Positions 46,881 to 55,948 are shown, counted from the first letter of the stretch. The stretch is 64,000 nucleotides of DNA from Bradyrhizobium cajani (GCF_009759665.1 NZ_WQNE01000019.1:89305-153304); one strand, 5' to 3'. The notes: generated from the letters alone by a model not told the origin. Translations and numbers: made by a program.

Positions 46881-46888
46881 TAGACCCC

Positions 46889-47164
46889 ATGCGCAAGGAC
46901 ATCAAGACATCTGTCGGAAAACGCCTCGGCCGGATCGAAGGTCAGGTTCGCGGCCTCGCGAAAATGGTCGAGGAGGACCGCTACTGCATCGACATCGTCA
47001 CGCAGATCTCCGCGGTGCGCGCCGCATTGCGGCGGGTCGAGGAGGAGATCTTGAAGGACCACGTCGCCCATTGCGTCGAGCACGCGATCGCGAGCGGCGA
47101 CAAGGCCGATCAGCGCGAGAAGATCGCGGAGTTGATGGCGGTGATCGGCAGGGCGGAACGGTAG
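46889..47164 (+). CDS. csoR: CsoR-type copper-sensing repressor
   Basis: This is a 91-residue all-helical repressor of the CsoR/RcnR/FrmR family. The metal ligands C33, H58 and C62 keep the 25 and 4 residue spacing of the Cu(I) site in Mycobacterium CsoR, which favours copper over Ni/Co or formaldehyde sensing. The N terminus has the GRIEGQVRGLAKMVEEDRYC helix. It likely represses itself and the divergent copA until Cu(I) binds. The ATG is 8 bases after the operator palindrome, so the start of its transcript would be inside or beside the operator. Confidence 0.9.
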   Translation: MRKDIKTSVGKRLGRIEGQVRGLAKMVEEDRYCIDIVTQISAVRAALRRVEEEILKDHVAHCVEHAIASGDKADQREKIAELMAVIGRAER

Positions 47165-47172
47165 GTTTCCAC

Positions 47173-47258
47173 CGTCATTGCGAGGAGCACTTGCGACGAA
47201 GCAATCCAGACTGTCGCTGCGGCGAGATTCTGGATTGCTTCGCTGCGCTCGCAATGAC
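47173..47258. repeat. Palindromic repeat of the 'cattgcgagg' type
   Basis: The arms cgtcattgcgaggagc and gctcgcaatgacg, with inner gaagcaatccaga against tctggattgcttc, form a long imperfect hairpin. It lies directly after csoR and is followed at once by a family C element. Confidence 0.85.
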
Positions 47259-47293
47259 GGTGGAGAGAGGCGCGATCGCACCACATTTGCAGG

Positions 47294-47424
47294 TGTCGTC
47301 CCTGCGAACGCAGGGACCAATAACCCCAGGGAGGGGTTTGGCGAAGATTGGATATCGTCCGGTACTTCTACCGCCTGGTCCTCGATAGACTCCGCGGTAT
47401 GGGTCCTTGCGTTCGCAGGGACGG
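47294..47424. repeat. Intergenic palindromic repeat, family C, copy 2
   Basis: It begins tgtcgtccctgcgaacgcag and ends gcgttcgcagggacgg. The core ataaccccagggaggg then gtttggcgaaga matches those at 24105-24262 and 50015-50156. It ends next to the stop of the YiiX-like gene. Confidence 0.85.
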
Positions 47425-47432
47425 CGGCGACG

Positions 47433-48410
47433 TTACGCCACGATTTCGCAGGCGTCTCCGCGGCGCCGTGCGCGATACATCGCGAGTTCGTTCAGCTGCA
47501 TAAAATGCTCGGAGAAGGCGACGCTCATCTCCACGGGCTGCGCGCCTATTTGCGCAGCCGAAACTTCAACCGGCGCTTCTTCGTCAATCGCCTCAGGAAC
47601 GAGCGGCGGCGCACTGATCGTTTCTGGAAACACACTGAATGTGCCCGCTACCTCCTCGAGCGGCTTCTGCTTGTCGGCCCAGTGCAGGGCTGTGTAGTCG
47701 AAGCCGTGCACGATGGTGGGTTTGACGACTTCGAAATAGGGCGAGATATCGAAGTCGCGGGGCATGTAGAGCGAGGAATCGCGGATGTGGAGGATCTCGC
47801 GCCGGGCGGCGCGGCTGCCGGCCTTGGTGATCTTCGGCAGGATCGGGTAGCGCACGGTGTCGAAGGCCTGTGCGATCAGCGCCGAGCAGATGATCTTGGT
47901 CGGATCGCCCGAGCCGAGCGCGATCATGCGCCGCCGCCAGCGCTGCGGCACCGGCAGCGGGAACAGGAAGCGCATGAGGTCGACGATGTTCTTGGTGTCG
48001 TAGCCGAAGCCGATGCGGTTGATGGCATAGCGGCAGACGGTGGTGCGGTCCTCATAGGACAGCCCGACCGGACGGCAGACACGGGTGTGATAGGGGAAAT
48101 ATTTCGACAGCGGCGCCGAGGCGACGCCTTCGCCGATATTGGCCTCGATCAGCACATGCGGCTCGCCGTCGGGCTCTAGCGCACCCTCGATCGGGCCGAC
48201 ATAGAGCGCGGCGTGTGACCAGGTCGACTGCGTCAGATATTTGATGATGCCGGAGATGTGGTTGTTGCCCTCGACCAGCAGCACGTCGCCGGGCTCGATG
48301 ATGCCGCGCAGGTGCTCCGGGTCGCTCGGCGTGAACGGCTCGTAGCCCGGCACCTCCTTCGAGAGGTACGCGGCAATCAGCTTGCCGACTGAGTCAAGGA
48401 CCGTCCCCAT
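47433..48410 (-). CDS. YiiX/YebB-like NlpC/P60-type cysteine hydrolase
   Basis: This is a 325-residue protein of the circularly permuted NlpC/P60 (YiiX-like, papain fold) group. The catalytic residues appear in the permuted order: H66 (WSHAALYVG), a likely acid at E89 (LIEAN) and C175 (IICSALIAQAF). GDVLLVEG at about residue 41 begins the fold. Family members may cleave amide bonds in cell wall or lipid substrates; the true substrate is unknown. There is no signal peptide. The last 100 residues are not part of the conserved fold. Single gene, flanked by repeats downstream. Confidence 0.82.
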   Translation of the reverse strand: MGTVLDSVGKLIAAYLSKEVPGYEPFTPSDPEHLRGIIEPGDVLLVEGNNHISGIIKYLTQSTWSHAALYVGPIEGALEPDGEPHVLIEANIGEGVASAPLSKYFPYHTRVCRPVGLSYEDRTTVCRYAINRIGFGYDTKNIVDLMRFLFPLPVPQRWRRRMIALGSGDPTKIICSALIAQAFDTVRYPILPKITKAGSRAARREILHIRDSSLYMPRDFDISPYFEVVKPTIVHGFDYTALHWADKQKPLEEVAGTFSVFPETISAPPLVPEAIDEEAPVEVSAAQIGAQPVEMSVAFSEHFMQLNELAMYRARRRGDACEIVA

Positions 48411-48602
48411 TTCGAACTCCCCCCACGGCCTTTTCCGGCCGCCTTTTTCCCTTCTCTATCATGGTCGAAACGTGTTGCAATTCAGTTCATCACTCTGTGA
48501 GATCAAGCACGATTGATTCACCATGACGGTTGCTGCGCAACATCAGATGCGGCAAGGTTCTCTGGCTGTTCCCGTTCGCCGCAAGTCTCCGGAAACCATG
48601 AC

Positions 48603-49988
48603 ATGACAATCACCCGCCGCGGTTTCCTTTCGGCGTCAGCGGGCCTTGCCGCAATGCCGGTCCTGCGCGCATCCGCCGCGCCACTGCCGCGCGAAGCCGA
48701 CATTGTCGTGATCGGCGCGGGGGCCGCGGGAATTGCCGCAGCGCGGCGCATCGCCGCGGCCAACCGCAAGGTCGTGGTGATGGAGGCGGCCTCGCAGATC
48801 GGCGGGCGCTGCATCACCGATACCACGACCTTCGACGTGCCGTTCGATCGCGGCGCGCGTTGGATGCACAATCCCGACACCAATCCGATGATTCGCCTCG
48901 CGCGCAGCGTCGGGCTCGATGTCCTGCCGGCGCCCGCGGGCCAGAAGATGCGCATCGGCCGCCGCAACGCGCGGGCGGGGGAGATTGAGGAGTTTCTGGC
49001 CGCGCTCGTGCGCGCCAACCGCACCATTGACGAGGCTGGGCGCGGCAAGCTCGATACATCCTGCGCCTCGGTCCTGCCGAAGGATCTCGGCGACTGGGCC
49101 GGCGCGACCGAGTTCATGCTGGGCGCGAGCTTTGCCGGCAAGGACCTGAAGGAGCTGTCGGCGATCGACAAGGCGCGTGCGCAGGACCGCAACGCCGCGA
49201 TCGCCTGCCGCCAGGGCCTGGGCACGCTGATCACGAAGCTCGGCGAGCAGGCGCCGGTCGCGCTGTCGACGCCAGCGAGCCGGATCGCCTGGAGCAACCG
49301 CGACGTCAGCGTGGAGACCCCAAGCGGCAAGATCGTCGCACGCGCGGCCATCATCACGGTCTCGACCAACGTGCTGACAGCCGGCGCGATCAAGTTCGCA
49401 CCCGATATTCCAAAGCGCACGCTCGATGCGGCGTCGAAGCTCACGCTCGGCAGCTACGATCACATCGTGCTGCAGCTGCCGGGCAATCCGCTCGGGCTGT
49501 CGCGCGACGACATTCTCATCGAGCAGAGCAACTCGACGCGCACGGCGCTGATGTTCGCCAATATCGGCGGCTCCTCGCTGTGCTCGATCGACGTCGGCGG
49601 CTCGTTCGGCCGTGATCTCTCCGAGCAGGGCGAGAAGGCGATGACGGCCTTTGCGAGGGAATGGATCACAAAGCTGTTCGGCAGCGAGGCCGCTAGCGCC
49701 ATACAGAAGACCAGCGCGACGCGCTGGAACGCCTCGCCCTTCGTGATGGGCGCGATGTCGGCCGCCTCTCCCGGCGGCCAGCTCTCGCGCAAGACGCTGA
49801 CCGAGCCGATCGGCTGCATGTTCCTCGCCGGCGAAGCTACCCACGAGACGCTCTGGGGCACGGTCGACGGCGCCTGGGAAAGCGGTGAGCGTGCCGCGGA
49901 CGCAGCGCTGCGCAGGATCGGCGCGCTCAGGGACGAGCCCGATGTGCCGACGCAGTCGACGAAGAAGCGGCGGGCGCCGAGGCAGTAG
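48603..49988 (+). CDS. Tat-exported flavin monoamine oxidase family protein
   Basis: This is a 461-residue FAD enzyme. The N terminus TRRGFLSASAG followed by a hydrophobic stretch to about ASA is a twin-arginine signal. The FAD fold begins with VVIGAGAAGIAAARRIAA and continues into EAASQIGGRCITD. The C-terminal GCMFLAGEATHETLWGTVDGAWESG region (about residues 405-430) is the amine oxidase FAD-binding end motif. Substrate may be an amine or polyamine, unproven. The ATG at 48603 is selected because the Tat signal begins there. It is divergent from the YiiX-like gene. Confidence 0.87.
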   Translation: MTITRRGFLSASAGLAAMPVLRASAAPLPREADIVVIGAGAAGIAAARRIAAANRKVVVMEAASQIGGRCITDTTTFDVPFDRGARWMHNPDTNPMIRLARSVGLDVLPAPAGQKMRIGRRNARAGEIEEFLAALVRANRTIDEAGRGKLDTSCASVLPKDLGDWAGATEFMLGASFAGKDLKELSAIDKARAQDRNAAIACRQGLGTLITKLGEQAPVALSTPASRIAWSNRDVSVETPSGKIVARAAIITVSTNVLTAGAIKFAPDIPKRTLDAASKLTLGSYDHIVLQLPGNPLGLSRDDILIEQSNSTRTALMFANIGGSSLCSIDVGGSFGRDLSEQGEKAMTAFAREWITKLFGSEAASAIQKTSATRWNASPFVMGAMSAASPGGQLSRKTLTEPIGCMFLAGEATHETLWGTVDGAWESGERAADAALRRIGALRDEPDVPTQSTKKRRAPRQ

Positions 49989-50014
49989 GGCAATTAAGCT
50001 GCAACACGCTCGCT

Positions 50015-50156
50015 GTCGTCCCGGACAAGCGCAGCGAAGCGAAGCGCCGATCCGGGACCCATAACCACAGGGAGTGGTTTGGCGAAGACTCGGAGTTACC
50101 AGCTTGCGCCACAACTTCTCACCGTGGTTATGGGTCCCCGCGTTCGCGGGGACGAC
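50015..50156. repeat. Intergenic palindromic repeat, family C, copy 3
   Basis: It begins tgtcgtcccggac and ends gcgttcgcggggacgac. The core ataaccacagggagtggt then ttggcgaagact is shared with 24105-24262. It lies between the convergent amine oxidase and TauE genes. Confidence 0.85.
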
Positions 50157-50168
50157 CCGCGGAGAGAG

Positions 50169-50939
50169 TTAGCGCAAGACCCCATCCAGCACCGGCAGCC
50201 CCACGATCACCGCCATCGCGATCAGCCCGTAGCAGATGCCGCGAAACACTTTCTCGCTGGCGCGGCCGAACAGGGATGCGCCAAACGCGACGCCAAGAGC
50301 GTAGACCGGACCGACGATCAGCGAGAGCAGCAGCGATTCGCGGCTGATCAGGCCCGTGGTCGCGTAGCTGACCATCGAGAAGAAATCCGACGCGCCGAAG
50401 AACAGCACGATGTTGGCGCGCGCGACGATCGGTGCGATCGGGCGGCCGAGCCAGTAGCCGACGATCGGCGGGCCGCCGGTCTGCGCCAGCCCGCTGCAGA
50501 AGCCCGAGACGCTGCCGATGCCGATCGAGAGCCAGGCATGGTCCTTGCCGCGATAGCGCCAGCCCGACAGCAGCAGAAGCAGCAGCGCAGCGACGAAGCA
50601 GGAGATGATCCAGCGCGTTGTGACGGGCTCGAGCACGCTGAGGAAATAGGTGCCGACGGGCACGCCGATCAGCGCGCCCAGCACGATCACGGCGGTGGCC
50701 TTGCGATCCGCCTTGCGCCACGCTTCGGGCAAAAGCGGCGCGGCCGCAACGAAATCGATCACGAGCAGCAAGGCCGCGACCAGCCGCGGTGCTGCGACAC
50801 TGCTCGCCAGCGGCATGAAAATGAGCGCCGCACCGAAACCCGAGAAGCCGCGCGCGGTGCCGGAAACGAAAGCGATGGCGCAGAGCGCCATCGCAATGGT
50901 GAGGCTGACGTCCTTCGGGAGGAAGTCCGTAAGGGTCAT
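50169..50939 (-). CDS. Sulfite exporter TauE/SafE family permease
   Basis: This is a 256-residue membrane protein with about eight hydrophobic helices in two halves. It has the TauE/SafE signatures GFGAALIFMPLAS near residue 33 and LAQTGGPPIVGYWLGRP near 148. Family members export sulfite, sulfoacetate or other organosulfonates; the substrate here is unknown. Its ATG overlaps the pheT stop (ATGA), so it is translated from the phenylalanyl-tRNA synthetase mRNA. The longer frame upstream lies in pheT and is rejected. Confidence 0.88.
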   Translation of the reverse strand: MTLTDFLPKDVSLTIAMALCAIAFVSGTARGFSGFGAALIFMPLASSVAAPRLVAALLLVIDFVAAAPLLPEAWRKADRKATAVIVLGALIGVPVGTYFLSVLEPVTTRWIISCFVAALLLLLLSGWRYRGKDHAWLSIGIGSVSGFCSGLAQTGGPPIVGYWLGRPIAPIVARANIVLFFGASDFFSMVSYATTGLISRESLLLSLIVGPVYALGVAFGASLFGRASEKVFRGICYGLIAMAVIVGLPVLDGVLR

Positions 50940-53344
50940 CCGCGCAAAGTGCCGCCGGTCTTCTTCGTGACCTCCGCCACGATCTTTGCGGCGACGGCCT
51001 CGATCTCCTGGTCGGTCAGGGTCTTCTCGCGCGGCTGGATCGTCACCGCGATCGCGATCGACTTCTTGCCGTCGTCGATGCCCTTGCCCTCGTAGACGTC
51101 GAAGACGTTCACGCCGGTGATCAGCTTCTTGTCGACGCCCTGCGCGGCGCGCGCGATGTCGCCGGCCTTCACAGTGCGGTCGACGATGAAGGCGAAGTCG
51201 CGCGAGACCGGCTGGAAGGCCGCCAGCTCGATTGCAGGCTTGGCGCGGGTCGCCCGCTTCTTCGCCTCCGGAATGCGGTCGAGGATCACCTCGAACACGA
51301 GCAGCGGACCGTCGGCGCCGAGCGCCTCGAGCGCGCGCGGGTGCATCTCGCCGAAATAGCCGAGCACGTTCTGCGGCCCGATCTGGATCGTGCCGGAGCG
51401 TCCGGGATGCAGCCAGCCCGGCCCGCCCGCGACGATCTGGAGCGCCTGCATCGGCGCACCAATGGCGGCCAGCACCGCAAGCGCATCGGCCTTGGCGTCG
51501 AACACGTCGGCGGCCGCAGAGCCGGACCAGTGCCGGCCGAGACCTTCGGACGAGGCCAGGCCGCGGCGGATGCCGCTTGCCGCCATGAACTGATCCTGCG
51601 GACGGTCGCCCTTGAACAGCTGGCCGACCTCGAACAGCACCACATCGCCGTAACCGCGATCGGCATTGGCCTGCGCGGCCGCGATCAGTCCCGCCAGCAG
51701 CGTCGGGCGCATGTCGGACAGATCCGACGCGATCGGGTTGGCCACTTCGAGTTCGCGCTGACCGCCGCCGAACAATTCGGCCGCAGGCTTTGCGATGAAC
51801 GACCACGTGACCGCCTCGACCATGCCGCGGCTCGCCAGCGCGCGCCGTGCGCGGCGGGTGCGGAGCTGGAGCGGCGTCAGCACGGATTTGCGCGCATCTT
51901 CACCGCGCTCGAACGGCGTCTCCGGCACCTTGTCGACGCCGAAGATGCGGACGATCTCCTCGACGATGTCGGCCTTGCCGTGCACGTCCGAGCGCCAGGA
52001 CGGCACCGCGACCTTCACCACCGGACCCGGCCCCGCCATCATGAAGCCGAGATGGGTCAGGATGCGCTTCATCTCGACCTGCGGCACCTCGATGCCGGAC
52101 AGGCGCTTCACTTCGGTGACCGGGAAATCGATCACGCGGTCGTCGCCAAAGGACTTGCCGACCACGACGGTCTCGGACGGCGCACCGCCGCACATCTCCA
52201 TCACCAGCTTGGTCGCGAGCTCGAGCCCCGGCACCATGAAGGCCGGATCGACGCCGCGCTCGAAGCGGTAGCGCGCATCGGAATTGATGCCGAGCTTGCG
52301 GCCGGTCTGGGCGATGTTGATCTCGTTCCACAGCGCCGATTCGATCAGCACGTCCGTGGTGTTCTCGTCGCAGCCCGAGGCTTCGCCGCCCATGATGCCG
52401 GCGAGCGATTCGACGCCGTGCTCGTCCGCGATCACGCAGATATTGGCATCGAGATTGTAGGTGCGGCCGTCAAGCGCAAGCAGGCTCTCGCCATGGCGGG
52501 CGCGGCGCACGACGAGATTGCCTTTCACTTTCTTCGCGTCGAACACGTGCAGCGGACGCGCGCGGTCGAAGGTCATGAAGTTGGTGATGTCGACCAGCGC
52601 ATTGATCGGGCGCAGGCCGATCGCGGTCAGCCGCTTCTGCAGCCATTCCGGCGACGGGCCGTTCTTCACGCCGCGCACGAGCCGCAGCGCGAAGCCCGGG
52701 CACAGCGAGGCGTCCTCGACCGTCACCTTCACCGGGCAGGGGAATTCGCCTTTGATCGGCCTGATGGCCGGATCCTTGAACTTGCCCATGTCGGCGGCGG
52801 AGAGATCGCGCGCGATGCCGTGCACGCCGGTGCAGTCCTGCCGGTTCGGCGTCAGATTGATCTCGACCACGGGATCGCCGAGCCCGGCCCATTCGGCATA
52901 GGCCGCGCCGATCGGCGCATCCGCCGGCAATTCCATGATGCCGTCATGGTCGTTGGAGATCTGGAGCTCGGCCGCCGAGCACAGCATGCCGCGGCTCTCG
53001 ACGCCGCGGATGGTGCCGATTCCAAGAGTAATGTCCTTGCCGGGAATGTAGGTTCCGGGGGCTGAGAACACGCTGACGAGACCGCCGCGCGCATTCGGCG
53101 CGCCGCACACGACCTGCACCGGCGCGCCACCGTCGCCGGTGTCGACCATGCAGACGCGCAGGCGATCGGCGTTCGGGTGCTGCTCGGCCGAGATCACCTT
53201 CGCGATGGTGAACGGCTTCAGCGCCTTCGCCTTGTCCTCGATGTTCTCGACCTCGAGCCCGATCATGGTGAGCTTGTCGGCGAGCTTGTCCAGCGGCTCG
53301 TCGGTCTCGAGATGATCCTTCAGCCAGGAGAGGGTGAATTTCAC
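50936..53344 (-). CDS. pheT: Phenylalanyl-tRNA synthetase beta subunit
   Basis: PheT is the tRNA-binding and editing subunit of the alpha2-beta2 synthetase. The 802-residue product has the standard domains: the N-terminal MKFTLSWLKDHL helix and EMAP-II-like tRNA-binding fold (about 40-155), B3/B4 editing domain (about 210-385), B5 domain, the catalytic-like core and a C-terminal FDX-ACB anticodon-binding domain (FQPVSRDFAFIVDR). The start is GTG; its G-T-G-A overlaps the pheS stop, so the two subunits are coupled. The longer frame upstream is inside pheS and is rejected. Confidence 0.97.
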   Translation of the reverse strand: MKFTLSWLKDHLETDEPLDKLADKLTMIGLEVENIEDKAKALKPFTIAKVISAEQHPNADRLRVCMVDTGDGGAPVQVVCGAPNARGGLVSVFSAPGTYIPGKDITLGIGTIRGVESRGMLCSAAELQISNDHDGIMELPADAPIGAAYAEWAGLGDPVVEINLTPNRQDCTGVHGIARDLSAADMGKFKDPAIRPIKGEFPCPVKVTVEDASLCPGFALRLVRGVKNGPSPEWLQKRLTAIGLRPINALVDITNFMTFDRARPLHVFDAKKVKGNLVVRRARHGESLLALDGRTYNLDANICVIADEHGVESLAGIMGGEASGCDENTTDVLIESALWNEINIAQTGRKLGINSDARYRFERGVDPAFMVPGLELATKLVMEMCGGAPSETVVVGKSFGDDRVIDFPVTEVKRLSGIEVPQVEMKRILTHLGFMMAGPGPVVKVAVPSWRSDVHGKADIVEEIVRIFGVDKVPETPFERGEDARKSVLTPLQLRTRRARRALASRGMVEAVTWSFIAKPAAELFGGGQRELEVANPIASDLSDMRPTLLAGLIAAAQANADRGYGDVVLFEVGQLFKGDRPQDQFMAASGIRRGLASSEGLGRHWSGSAAADVFDAKADALAVLAAIGAPMQALQIVAGGPGWLHPGRSGTIQIGPQNVLGYFGEMHPRALEALGADGPLLVFEVILDRIPEAKKRATRAKPAIELAAFQPVSRDFAFIVDRTVKAGDIARAAQGVDKKLITGVNVFDVYEGKGIDDGKKSIAIAVTIQPREKTLTDQEIEAVAAKIVAEVTKKTGGTLRG

Positions 53345-54423
53345 GAGCTCAGCCCTCCGGCAAGCGTTGGTACTTCGAGCGGTTTGAAGCCGTAGTGGGA
53401 CAGCCAGCGGACGTCGCTGTCGAACAGCTGGCGCAGGTCGGCGATGCCGTATTTCAGCATGGCGATGCGATCGATGCCCATGCCCCAGGCAAAGCCCTGG
53501 TACTCGTCGGGATCGATGCCGCAGGCGCGCAGCACGTTCGGGTGCACCATGCCGCAGCCGAGAATCTCGAGCCAATCCTCGCCCTCGCCGAAACGGATCT
53601 CGCCCTTGTCACGGCGGCACTGGATGTCGACTTCCAGCGACGGCTCGGTGAACGGGAAGAACGACGGCCGGAACCGCATGTTGATGTGGTCGACCTCGAA
53701 GAACGCCTTGCAGAACTCGTGCAGGATCCATTTGAGGTGACCGAGATGCGAGCTCTTGTCGATGACGAGACCTTCGACCTGGTGGAATTGTGGCGTGTGG
53801 GTCGCGTCCGAATCGATGCGGTAGGTGCGGCCCGGGCAGATCACGCGGATCGGCGGCTTCTGGCTCAGCATGGTGCGCACCTGCACCGGCGAGGTGTGGG
53901 TCCGCAGCAGCATGCGCGAGCCGTCCTCCTTCGGATGGAAGAAGAAGGTGTCGTGCATCTCGCGCGCCGGATGGCCTTCCGGGAAATTCAGCTTGGTGAA
54001 GTTGTAGTCGTCGGTCTCGATATCCGGGCCTTCGGCGACCGAGAATCCCATGTCGGCGAAGATCGTGGTCAGCTCGTCCCAGACCTGGCTCAGCGGATGG
54101 ATGCGGCCGGCCTCGGCCGGCGCATCGCGCAGCGGCAGGGTGACGTCGACGGTCTCGGCGGCGAGCCGGGCATCGAGCGCCGCCGATTTCAGCACGTCGC
54201 GCCGGGCGGCCAGCGCCTGGGTGACCTCGTCCTTGGCCTGGTTGATCGCGGCGCCTTGCGTCTTGCGTTCGTCCGGCGACATCTTGCCGAGCGTTGCGAG
54301 CAGGGCGGAGATCGAGCCCTTCTTGCCGAGGGCCGCAACGCGAACGGCCTCGAGGGCCGCTTCGTCGCCGGCAGAGGTGATCTGCGCGAGGATGGATTGG
54401 ACGAGACTGGCGAGGTCGGACAC
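53341..54423 (-). CDS. pheS: Phenylalanyl-tRNA synthetase alpha subunit
   Basis: PheS carries the aminoacylation site. The 360-residue product has the N-terminal coiled coil (about 1-95) and the class II core, with the motif 2 region RTHTSPVQVRTM, FHQVEGLVID, and motif 3 GMGIDRIAMLKYGI near the C terminus. The start is GTG with AAGGA upstream. The gene order pheS-pheT is standard, but a plus-strand gene separates it from rplT upstream. Confidence 0.97.
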   Translation of the reverse strand: MSDLASLVQSILAQITSAGDEAALEAVRVAALGKKGSISALLATLGKMSPDERKTQGAAINQAKDEVTQALAARRDVLKSAALDARLAAETVDVTLPLRDAPAEAGRIHPLSQVWDELTTIFADMGFSVAEGPDIETDDYNFTKLNFPEGHPAREMHDTFFFHPKEDGSRMLLRTHTSPVQVRTMLSQKPPIRVICPGRTYRIDSDATHTPQFHQVEGLVIDKSSHLGHLKWILHEFCKAFFEVDHINMRFRPSFFPFTEPSLEVDIQCRRDKGEIRFGEGEDWLEILGCGMVHPNVLRACGIDPDEYQGFAWGMGIDRIAMLKYGIADLRQLFDSDVRWLSHYGFKPLEVPTLAGGLSS

Positions 54424-54556
54424 GGTCGGATCCTTTCAAAGGGCTGCCGGTTGTGGCCGCAGCCGGGCCGGAACGTCAAGCCGAATAGCCGTCGTAAATG
54501 CAGGGCATTTGAACTCTATAGGCATGGCTGGCACCAACCTGATGAAGGAGAGGGCG

Positions 54557-55003
54557 ATGCGTTTGCGATCCTGCCGGGCCGGTGTGGCCCTGGTTCTCTT
54601 CGGTGTTCTCTTGGGTGTTCTCTTGGAAGGTGCCCTGGGAGGCGCGGCTCACGCCGCCGAGGAATGCCCGGCCAAATCCACCTCGATGGAGGACATCATC
54701 GCCGTCCTCAACGCCGCGCCGAGCTGCGACCGGGCCATGGAGCTGTTCGAAGCCTGCGCATACGGCGCCAGCGGCGACGTGCAGTTCGGCGAAGCCGTCG
54801 AGAAGAAATGCGAGGCCGATTTTGTCGGCCAGCTGAAGCCGCCGCAGAAGCTCAGCTACCAGCGCGAGTTGCGGGTCTGCGACCGGAAATACCGGAACAA
54901 GTCCGGCACCATGTATATCTCGGCGACAGCCTTCTGCCGGGCGGAGGCCGCCCAGCGTTACTCGCGACGTGTACTGAAGGCTGCGGGCCAGAAGGCCCGC
55001 TAG
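54557..55003 (+). CDS. Small secreted cysteine-rich hypothetical protein
   Basis: This is a 148-residue protein of unknown function. The signal peptide (RAGVALVLFGVLLGVLLEG, cleaved near AHA-AEE) leads into a mature domain of about 110 residues with six cysteines (EECPA, PSCDR, FEACAYG, KKCEA, RVCDRK, AFCRA), enough for three disulfides in the periplasm. The ATG at 54557 is chosen because aaggag lies 6 bases before it. It lies on the plus strand between the oppositely oriented pheS and rplT, so it has its own promoter in the 133-base pheS upstream region. The pattern recalls lysozyme-inhibitor-like proteins, without firm similarity. Confidence 0.65.
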   Translation: MRLRSCRAGVALVLFGVLLGVLLEGALGGAAHAAEECPAKSTSMEDIIAVLNAAPSCDRAMELFEACAYGASGDVQFGEAVEKKCEADFVGQLKPPQKLSYQRELRVCDRKYRNKSGTMYISATAFCRAEAAQRYSRRVLKAAGQKAR

Positions 55004-55033
55004 CCCTTAGGCAACCAGAGCAGCCTTGGCCTA

Positions 55034-55393
55034 TTACGCCGCGAGGGCGGCTTTGGCCTTCTCGGCGATCGCCTGGAACGCGGCGGGCTCGTTGATCGCG
55101 AGATCCGACAGCACCTTGCGGTCCACGGTGACTCCGGACTTGGCCATGCCGTCGATAAATCGGCTGTAGGTCAGGCCGAACGGACGCACGGCGGCGTTGA
55201 TGCGCTGGATCCAGAGTGCGCGGAACGTCCGCTTCTTACGCTTGCGATCACGGAAGGCGTATTGCTGGGCCTTCTCCACGGCCGGCTTGGCGGCGCGGAT
55301 GGTGTTCTTGCGGCGGCCGTAGAAACCCTTGGCGGCCTTGTAGACTTTCTTGTGCTTGGCGTGGGCGGTCACACCGCGTTTGACGCGAGACAT
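55034..55393 (-). CDS. rplT: 50S ribosomal protein L20
   Basis: L20 binds 23S rRNA early in large-subunit assembly. The 119-residue product is the standard length, with SRVKRGVTAHAKHKKV at the N terminus, GFYGRRKNTIRAAK, YAFRDRKRKKRTFRALWIQRINAAVR split across the central helices, and SRFIDGMAKSGV. It is 80 bases after rpmI, as in the conserved rpmI-rplT pair. In E. coli L20 represses this operon; I did not identify the leader structure here. Confidence 0.98.
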   Translation of the reverse strand: MSRVKRGVTAHAKHKKVYKAAKGFYGRRKNTIRAAKPAVEKAQQYAFRDRKRKKRTFRALWIQRINAAVRPFGLTYSRFIDGMAKSGVTVDRKVLSDLAINEPAAFQAIAEKAKAALAA

Positions 55394-55473
55394 GACAAAA
55401 ATCCTTCAGAGATGACTTTGGTTATCGGAACGCCGCGCGAACGCGGCTCGTTTGGCAGTGATCGTGGACGCGA

Positions 55474-55674
55474 TCAGGCGTTCGGCAAGAAGTACTTCTT
55501 GACGTTGTCGCCGTCGGTCTTGAACAGCACGCGGGTGCCGCGGAGCTGACGGATCTGCTTCTTCGTCCGCTTGATCATGCCGTGACGCTTGCCGCGCTGG
55601 GCGTGCATCACTTTGCCGGTGGCAGTCACCTTGAAGCGCTTTTTAGCGCCCGATTTGGTCTTCAGCTTGGGCAT
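55474..55674 (-). CDS. rpmI: 50S ribosomal protein L35
   Basis: L35 is a small ribosomal protein of the large subunit. The 66-residue product has the usual PKLKTKSGAKKRFKVTATGK start and the KRHGMIKRTKKQIRQLRG central region. It is the first gene of the rpmI-rplT unit. The 274 bases upstream of it (55675-55948) lie between it and a divergent small secreted-protein gene and must hold its promoter; infC is not directly upstream. Confidence 0.98.
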   Translation of the reverse strand: MPKLKTKSGAKKRFKVTATGKVMHAQRGKRHGMIKRTKKQIRQLRGTRVLFKTDGDNVKKYFLPNA

Positions 55675-55948
55675 TTGGCTCTCCTATGGCCACAACAGAA
55701 ATCCGCCCGTGAAGGCGGCTGGCCGTCTAAAATGCTCGTTAGAGCGTTGATTGTGCTCAGGTTTCCACGACCAAGCGCGAAACCCGCACGAAACACCGCC
55801 ACGGCAGCCCTTAATCAGCCGGGCGATGAAGGCTGGGCTTATGACAGAGCGGGAGCCAAATGGCAACGATGAACCGCCGGAACTCAGCCAGCGACTATTG
55901 GGGACGCCACCCCAATGTCCACGCCGTCTCGTCCAGGAGCAGGACCAA
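55675..55948. other. Divergent spacer upstream of rpmI
   Basis: This non-coding region must contain the promoters for rpmI (minus) and the small secreted-protein gene (plus). An in-frame extension of the plus-strand gene is open here but has no signal peptide in front and is not favoured. I could not assign an autoregulatory leader structure by eye. Confidence 0.4.

Noticed and set aside
46844..47320. N-terminal extension of copA running antisense through csoR
   Set aside because: CsoR is a clear family member on the plus strand, and the copA start at 46843 gives a normal His-rich N terminus.
50940..51806. N-terminal extension of the TauE permease
   Set aside because: It lies inside pheT in another frame, and the part before the ATG is low-complexity.
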